DNA of 64,000 nucleotides from Bacteroidales bacterium 52_46 (lineage in GTDB: Bacteria; Bacteroidota; Bacteroidia; Bacteroidales; Muribaculaceae): positions 124,001 to 188,000 of the forward strand of contig MNQK01000002.1 in assembly GCA_001915385.1 (NCBI GenBank), written 5' to 3'. Below the pieces are notes generated by a model. The model made no database searches. It was not told where the DNA came from and saw nothing but the letters and a program-made list of their open reading frames with translations. Positions 59,330-64,000 of this stretch are shown here, piece by piece (positions within the stretch are counted from its first letter, which is position 1; each line of letters begins with the position of its first letter). The position numbers were made by a program, and so were the translations under genes.

Positions 59330-59360
59330 CAAAGTTAATCGAAATAAACCACCTCACAAA
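59330..59360 (-). promoter_or_regulatory. Promoter of the U32 peptidase gene
   Basis: -33 TTTG (59357-59360), exactly 19 bp, -7 TAACTTTG (59330-59337), minus strand. Start near 59324, giving a leader of about 190 nt that carries the double-hairpin repeat. Confidence 0.7.
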
Positions 59361-59410
59361 ATTTAACATCAAACGTTACACCAAATCATGAACTTTCAGC
59401 CATATCCCGG

Positions 59411-59504
59411 TGTTTTGTCTATGCGAGGGCATAAAACAGAAACCTTGCACTCAAACACACACCTACCCCCCGGTAGGAAAAAGCCGCCTTAGGGTGGCTT
59501 TTTT
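59411..59504 (+). other. Three hairpins, the last terminator-like, upstream of trpB2
   Basis: TGTTT/AAACA with TATGC/GCATA (59411-59438), CCTACC-CCCC-GGTAGG (59462-59477), and AAAAAGCC/GGCTTTTT with T6 (59478-59504). No promoter is evident for a transcript ending here, and the trpB2 promoter lies further downstream. It may end an unseen small RNA or be bidirectional. The rest of 59137-59717 holds the promoters listed. Confidence 0.5.
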
Positions 59505-59586
59505 AATTAATATTGCATTAATATGCATTTTTACAGAATATATTCAATAAATATTCTCCGTCAAGCATATTTTTATCATAGAAAAT

Positions 59587-59619
59587 TGTTTCAATCGTCA
59601 CAATTTTTATTTATCTTTG
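59587..59619 (+). promoter_or_regulatory. Promoter of trpB2
   Basis: -33 TTG (59587-59589), a 22-bp spacer and -7 TATCTTTG (59612-59619). Start near 59625, about 93 nt before the ATG at 59718; no Trp-rich leader ORF is visible. Confidence 0.6.
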
Positions 59620-59717
59620 CAACAATTTCATACTTTAGACTATCATAAAGTCATACTTTATAAAGCATGGATTCAATTCACGGCAATTGTATAAAAATCA
59701 AAAACGACATAACTACA

Positions 59718-61076
59718 ATGGAAAAACAGAAACGATTCATCCTTCCCGAGTCAGAGATACCCCGCTACTGGTATAATATTCAGGCCGACATGGTCAACAA
59801 ACCGCTGCCGCCGCTCAACCCCGCCACCAAGGAGCCTCTCAAACCCGAGGACCTATACCCCATATTCGCCGAAGAGCTTTGCCGCCAGGAACTCAACCAG
59901 ACCGACGCCTGGATTGAGATACCCGACCAGGTGAGGGAGATGTACAAATATTACCGCTCGACTCCGCTTGTGCGCGCCTACGGTCTTGAAGAAGCGCTCG
60001 CCACACCGGCCCACATATATTTCAAGAACGAGAGCGTAAGCCCGATGGGCTCACACAAGCTAAATTCAGCCATACCGCAGGCCTACTACTGCAAGCAGGA
60101 GGGCGTCAAGAACGTCACAACCGAGACCGGCGCCGGCCAATGGGGTGCGTCGCTGGCCTACGCAGCACGTCTTTTCGGACTTGAGGCAGCAGTTTACCAG
60201 GTGAAAATCAGCTACGAGCAGAAGCCCTACCGCCGCTCGATCATGCAGACATTCGGCGCGCAGGTGACCCCCTCCCCCTCCATGTCGACACGCGCCGGCA
60301 AGGATATACTTACTGCCAACCCCAACCATCAGGGTTCGCTCGGCACAGCCATCTCCGAGGCCGTGGAGCTTGCCCGCACCACCCCCGACTGTAAATACAC
60401 CCTCGGCTCGGTGCTCAGCCATGTCACCCTCCACCAGACCGTCATCGGCCTCGAAGCTGAAAAGCAGATGGAGATGGCCGGCGAATATCCCGACACCATC
60501 ATAGCATGCTTCGGCGGAGGATCCAACTTCGGCGGCCTCGCGTTCCCGTTCATGCGCCACACCATCCTCGAAGGGAAAAAGATACGTTTCATCGCCGCCG
60601 AACCGGCATCATGCCCCAAACTGACGCGCGGTAAATTCCAGTACGACTTCGGCGACGAGGCCGGCTACACCCCACTGCTGCCCATGTACACCCTCGGGCA
60701 CAATTTCGCTCCGGCCAACATTCACGCCGGCGGTCTGCGCTACCACGGCGCGGGCGTCATCGTGTCACAGCTGCTCAAGGACGGCATGATGGAAGGAGTC
60801 GACATCGAGCAGCTCGAATCGTTTGAAGCAGGCACCCTCTTCGCGCGCGCCGAAGGCATCATCCCGGCACCCGAATCGTGCCATGCCATAGCCGCCACTA
60901 TCCGCGAAGCCAAGAAATGCATCGAGACAGGCGAAAAGAAAGTAATCCTTTTCAACCTATCGGGCCACGGCCTCATCGACATGGCATCCTACGACAAATA
61001 TTTCGCCGGCGACCTCGTCAACTACAATCTCTCCGACGAAGAAATCCAGCGCAACCTCGACGAAATCAACAAATAA
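59718..61076 (+). CDS. trpB2: TrpB2-type tryptophan synthase beta chain
   Basis: A 452-residue PLP enzyme. The PLP lysine lies in GSHKLNSA (about residue 115), the glycine-rich phosphate loop is CFGGGSNFGG (about 258-267), and the C-terminal SGHGLIDM is present. The longer N-terminus with PEDLYPIFAEEL and the insertions mark the TrpB2 subgroup, which does not depend on TrpA. The start at 59718 (MEKQKRFILPESEIPRYWYN) fits the family. It is followed by its own strong terminator, so it is not part of the trpB transcript. Confidence 0.93.
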   Translation: MEKQKRFILPESEIPRYWYNIQADMVNKPLPPLNPATKEPLKPEDLYPIFAEELCRQELNQTDAWIEIPDQVREMYKYYRSTPLVRAYGLEEALATPAHIYFKNESVSPMGSHKLNSAIPQAYYCKQEGVKNVTTETGAGQWGASLAYAARLFGLEAAVYQVKISYEQKPYRRSIMQTFGAQVTPSPSMSTRAGKDILTANPNHQGSLGTAISEAVELARTTPDCKYTLGSVLSHVTLHQTVIGLEAEKQMEMAGEYPDTIIACFGGGSNFGGLAFPFMRHTILEGKKIRFIAAEPASCPKLTRGKFQYDFGDEAGYTPLLPMYTLGHNFAPANIHAGGLRYHGAGVIVSQLLKDGMMEGVDIEQLESFEAGTLFARAEGIIPAPESCHAIAATIREAKKCIETGEKKVILFNLSGHGLIDMASYDKYFAGDLVNYNLSDEEIQRNLDEINK

Positions 61077-61110
61077 TCCCACCAATACCGCTCCCTACAA
61101 CCGAAATCAA

Positions 61111-61172
61111 GCCGGTCCCACTCCAAAAAAATGACATTTATGACATTTTTTTGGAGTGGGACCGGCTCTTTT
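61111..61172 (+). terminator. Terminator after trpB2, 23-bp perfect stem
   Basis: Arms 61111-61133 and 61144-61166 (starting GCCGGTCCCACTCC) are exactly complementary, with a 10-nt loop; TCTTTTAT follows. It isolates trpB2 from the downstream trp promoter. Confidence 0.85.
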
Positions 61173-61239
61173 ATAAATTTTACAGTTATTTTGAATGAGA
61201 AAAAAAATGCATATTTATCAAACTTTTTGGGGTGAAAAG

Positions 61240-61270
61240 TTTGTTTTATAGAATAAATATACTACTTTTG
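61240..61270 (+). promoter_or_regulatory. Promoter of the trp operon
   Basis: -33 TTTG (61240-61243), exactly 19 bp, -7 TACTTTTG (61263-61270). Start near 61276, 13 nt before the leader ORF. Confidence 0.8.
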
Positions 61271-61288
61271 CAGAAATAAGTATTGAAT

Positions 61289-61375
61289 ATGCAGAATATT
61301 TGTATAAATATACAGAATTGGCGTTGGTGGCGCAACAGAATGCGGCATCAGCAATTGTGTATGTATATACTTTGA
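61289..61375 (+). CDS. trpL: trp operon leader peptide
   Basis: A 28-codon ORF (MQNICINIQNWRWWRNRMRH followed by QQLCMYIL) with three Trp codons in a span of four (W11, W13, W14; 61319-61330), far above chance. It starts 13 nt after the predicted transcription start and ends 42 nt before the terminator stem. Ribosome stalling at these codons when tryptophan is scarce would favour an antiterminator: TGCGGCATC (61331-61339) can pair with GATTGCCGTA (61417-61426), with one bulged U, excluding the terminator. The mechanism is inferred from the classic trp attenuator model. Confidence 0.8.
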   Translation: MQNICINIQNWRWWRNRMRHQQLCMYIL

Positions 61376-61417
61376 CCTCATGATTGGACAATAAGAGATA
61401 CAGCTTGGAAAAATGTG

Positions 61418-61458
61418 ATTGCCGTAGAAATATATTATTTCTCACGGCAATTTTTTTA
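61418..61458 (+). terminator. trp operon attenuator
   Basis: ATTGCCGT-AGAAATA (61418-61432) pairs with TATTTCT-C-ACGGCAAT (61436-61451): a 15-bp stem with one bulged C and a 3-nt loop, followed by T7. It lies about 90 nt before trpB, after the Trp-rich leader ORF. Confidence 0.85.
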
Positions 61459-61547
61459 TTCCGGACATAGAAGTCATATAAACTTTTTCTTAAATGACTT
61501 CATAAGAGAAAAAATCAAATCAGAAACAACGACAACTATATAACATT

Positions 61548-62750
61548 ATGAGCAGATACAAACATTTTTTACCGGTCGACGACGAAGGATATTACGGACG
61601 CTTCGGAGGTGCATATATTCCCGAGATACTCCATGCCAATGTAGAGAATCTCAAGGAAGCGTTCTACCGCTGGGTCGACGACGAGGAGTTCATGGCTGAG
61701 TTCTACTCCCTCATGCGCGACTATGTAGGCCGCCCCTCCCCTCTCTACCATGCCCGCCGACTTTCGGCACTCTACAACACCAACATATACCTCAAACGCG
61801 AGGACCTCAACCACACCGGCGCACACAAAATCAACAACGCTATCGGCTCGGCTCTCCTCGCACGCCGCATGGGCAAGAAACGCATCATCGCCGAGACGGG
61901 CGCGGGACAGCACGGCGTGGCCACCGCCACGGTATGCGCCCTCATGGGGATGGAGTGCATCGTCTACATGGGCGCTACCGATGTGGCACGCCAGCGTCCC
62001 AACGTGGAGCGCATGAAGATGCTCGGCGCAAAAGTAGTACCGGTGACTTCGGGCAACATGACCCTCAAAGACGCCACCAACGAGGCGATACGCGACTGGT
62101 GCTGCAACCCGTCAGACACGTTCTACATAATCGGTTCGACGGTCGGCCCGCACCCCTACCCCGAGATGGTGGCGCGGTTCCAGTCGGTAATATCTCAGGA
62201 GATGCTTCGTCAGGTGCCGGAGCTTACCGGCAAGGAGCTGCCCGACTACGTAGTGGCATGCATCGGCGGTGGCAGCAATGCGGCGGGAGCGTTCTACCAC
62301 TTCATCAACCGTCCGGAAGTAAACCTCGTGGCGGTCGAAGCTGCCGGCCTCGGCATCGACTCGGGGGAGACAGCAGCATCAATGGCCCGCGGCACCGAAG
62401 GGATAATCCACGGAGCGCGCACGATGGTGATGCAGGACGAGGACGGCCAGATTACCGAACCCTACTCAATCTCGGCCGGTCTTGACTATCCCGGCGTGGG
62501 TCCGCTCCATGCCTACCTGCACGATACGGGACGCGCCGAAGTCATCGCAGCCACCGACCGCCAGGCTCTCGACGCCGCCTACCGGCTCACCCGATTGGAA
62601 GGTATCATTCCCGCACTTGAATCGGCCCACGCGTTCGCCGCCCTCGACATAAAGAAATTCGCGCCCGACGACGTGGTCGTAATCAACCTCTCCGGCCGCG
62701 GCGACAAGGACCTCGCCCTCTATAATGAGCAATTAGCAATTAGCAATTAG
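61548..62750 (+). CDS. trpB: Tryptophan synthase beta chain (TrpB1)
   Basis: A 400-residue PLP enzyme. It has GRFGGAYIPEILHANVENLKEAF, the PLP lysine in GAHKINNAIG (about residue 95), AETGAGQHGVATATVCAL, and the glycine-rich CIGGGSNAAGAFY (about 236-248); the C-terminal NLSGRGDKDL ends the family pattern. TrpB1 partners TrpA to make tryptophan from indole and serine. It opens the trp operon behind the attenuator and precedes trpE. Confidence 0.97.
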   Translation: MSRYKHFLPVDDEGYYGRFGGAYIPEILHANVENLKEAFYRWVDDEEFMAEFYSLMRDYVGRPSPLYHARRLSALYNTNIYLKREDLNHTGAHKINNAIGSALLARRMGKKRIIAETGAGQHGVATATVCALMGMECIVYMGATDVARQRPNVERMKMLGAKVVPVTSGNMTLKDATNEAIRDWCCNPSDTFYIIGSTVGPHPYPEMVARFQSVISQEMLRQVPELTGKELPDYVVACIGGGSNAAGAFYHFINRPEVNLVAVEAAGLGIDSGETAASMARGTEGIIHGARTMVMQDEDGQITEPYSISAGLDYPGVGPLHAYLHDTGRAEVIAATDRQALDAAYRLTRLEGIIPALESAHAFAALDIKKFAPDDVVVINLSGRGDKDLALYNEQLAISN

Positions 62751-62827
62751 GAATGAGCAATGAGCAATTAATAGCGGTTGTAGGGCTGCACCCAGAAACG
62801 ATTCCAGATTACACTATCGCGAAGCAA

Positions 62828-62859
62828 AATTATGAATTATGCATTATGAATTATGAATT
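62828..62859. repeat. AATTCATAATT-type repeat in the trpB-trpE gap
   Basis: TTATGAATTATGCATTATGAATTATGAATT, the inverted form of the unit seen at 19329 and 22929. It sits just before the trpE ATG inside the operon, preceded by AATTAGC-type tandem units at 62728-62750. Confidence 0.6.
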
Positions 62860-62866
62860 AGATAAA

Positions 62867-64000
62867 ATGGAGATTATTACAAAAACCACCACCATACCTG
62901 CCGATCTTGAGACTCCGGTCGGCATATATCTCAAGCTGCGCGACCTTTACCCGCAGTCGGCGCTTCTTGAAAGTTCCGATTACCATACACAACAGAATTC
63001 GGTATCGCTTATCGGCGTGGAACCGATCGGCTACTTCATGCTGCGCGACGAAGCCATCACCGCACGCTATCCAGACGGCTCGGAGATTGCTATCGAAGTC
63101 GGCGAGCAGTCCGACGTGCCGTCAGCCATCGCCACCTATCTCAAAGCGTTCAGATTCAAGGGCGAAATGCCCGCAGGCAACGGACTGCTCGGCTACACGG
63201 CCTACGATGCGGTAAGATATTTCGACAAGGTGTACATCACGAAACCGTGCGACGAGTTCCGCAACATTCCCGACATATACTATATACTCTACCGTTTCAT
63301 CATACGCGTCAACCACTTCAACAACGAGATGACCATCATCGAGAACCTTCTGCCGGGTCAGGAGAGCCGCACGGAGGAAATCAAGGCCATCATCCACAAC
63401 CACAACATGGCGCAATATTCCTTCACCCCTTGCGGCGAAGTGACGTCGACCATCACCGATGACGACTACAAGCGCATGGTCGAAAAAGGGATAGCCCACG
63501 CGCGCCGAGGCGACGTGTTCCAGATAGTGCTGTCGCGGCGGTTCGCGCAGGAGTTCCGCGGCGACGAGTTCAACGTGTACCGCGCGTTGCGCTGTGTCAA
63601 TCCGTCGCCCTACCTGTTTTTCTTCGACATGGGGGGCTTCAAGGTGTTCGGTTCGTCGCCCGAGACGCATCTGCGCGTGGAGAAAGGGAAAGCCTACATC
63701 GACCCGATAGCCGGGACATTCCGCCGTACGGGCGACGACGAACGCGACCATGAGCTTGCACGCGCCCTGCTTGCCGACGCCAAGGAGAATGCCGAGCATA
63801 TCATGCTCGTCGACCTGGCGCGCAACGACCTCGCCCGCTCGGGAGGCAAAGTGGCGATAGAATTTCTGAAGCAGGTACAGTTTTACTCGCATGTGATACA
63901 TCTCGTGTCGCGCGTATCGGCCACGCTCCCCGAGGGCGCCGACGTGTTCCGCCTCTTCGCAGGCACATTTCCCGCCGGCACCCTAAGCGGAGCGCCCAAG
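62867..64000 (+). CDS. trpE: Anthranilate synthase component I (partial, runs off the window)
   Basis: The first 378 codons of TrpE, which makes anthranilate from chorismate with TrpG-supplied ammonia. The feedback-inhibition motif LLESSD (residues 33-38) is present, as are VGEQSDVPSA, RRGDVFQIVLSRRF, NPSPYLFFFD, SSPETHLRVEKGKAYIDPIAGTFRR, LLADAKENAEHIMLVDLARND, and the closing AGTFPAGTLSGAPK (chorismate-binding signature). The frame is open to the end. It follows trpB after a 116-nt gap with an AT-rich repeat. Confidence 0.97.
   Translation, partial: MEIITKTTTIPADLETPVGIYLKLRDLYPQSALLESSDYHTQQNSVSLIGVEPIGYFMLRDEAITARYPDGSEIAIEVGEQSDVPSAIATYLKAFRFKGEMPAGNGLLGYTAYDAVRYFDKVYITKPCDEFRNIPDIYYILYRFIIRVNHFNNEMTIIENLLPGQESRTEEIKAIIHNHNMAQYSFTPCGEVTSTITDDDYKRMVEKGIAHARRGDVFQIVLSRRFAQEFRGDEFNVYRALRCVNPSPYLFFFDMGGFKVFGSSPETHLRVEKGKAYIDPIAGTFRRTGDDERDHELARALLADAKENAEHIMLVDLARNDLARSGGKVAIEFLKQVQFYSHVIHLVSRVSATLPEGADVFRLFAGTFPAGTLSGAPK

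Noticed and set aside
61240..61547. T-box or TRAP-type control of the trp operon
   Set aside because: No T-box sequence or NAG-repeat array; the Trp-rich ORF with terminator fits ribosome-mediated attenuation better.

Overview
The window looks like chromosome of a gut Bacteroidales bacterium, most likely of the Muribaculaceae (S24-7) type. Pointers are the Bacteroidetes promoter pattern (-33 TTTG, 19-21 bp, -7 TAnnTTTG) before many genes, SusC/SusD-type genes, tails resembling type IX secretion sorting domains, TPR-membrane-AraC regulators, and the tRNA-tuf-Trp-secE-nusG-L11-L1-L10-L12-rpoB-rpoC order. The family assignment is inference; no 16S gene is present. There is no phage, transposase or CRISPR array.

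Layout. 1-2 kb: an AraC/TPR regulator and the first codons of a gene leaving on the left. 2.3-15.5 kb: one long minus-strand information-processing operon, read from a promoter at 15.5 kb through four tRNAs, tuf, tRNA-Trp, secE, nusG, rplK, rplA, rplJ, rplL, rpoB and rpoC. 15.7-25.7 kb: lrgAB-like genes, an M24 aminopeptidase, a gamma-carbonic-anhydrase-like protein, an MNT/HEPN toxin-antitoxin pair, ruvX, def, an EttA-like ABC-F protein and a SIMPL protein. 25.9-31 kb: two unrelated P-loop ATPases around a candidate structured non-coding RNA and a pair of paralogous lipoproteins. 31.3-36 kb: a xylose operon (xylB, xylA, transporter). 36-39.5 kb: an envelope operon (EnvC-like, flippase, folB). 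39.6-53.5 kb: carbohydrate and nutrient acquisition (GLUG protein, GH13 amylase, second AraC/TPR regulator, small secreted protein, SusC/SusD/DUF4843/PKD-like operon). 53.6-59.1 kb: hemD with DUF4271, a LOG-family protein with a Na/Pi transporter, and a U32 peptidase. 59.7-64 kb: trpB2, then a tryptophan operon (trpB, trpE, running off the window) preceded by a complete-looking attenuator.

Intergenic DNA holds several dispersed palindromic repeat families: the GTAGGGACGC type, the CCGCGGTT/AACCGCGG double-hairpin type, AATTCATAATT runs, and GTCGGAC/GTCTGAC repeats, one of which lies inside the EnvC-like coding sequence.

Best leads: (1) a trp leader with a Trp-rich 28-codon peptide (N-W-R-W-W-R) followed by a bulged 15-bp terminator before trpB; (2) a promoter-driven, roughly 330-nt RNA at 27.36-27.69 kb with many long-range complementary segments and no obvious family; (3) a tRNA-Gly in which the near-universal G19-C56 tertiary pair appears replaced by A19-U56; (4) repeated cases of a -7 box only 5-7 nt from the start codon, suggesting leaderless mRNAs.
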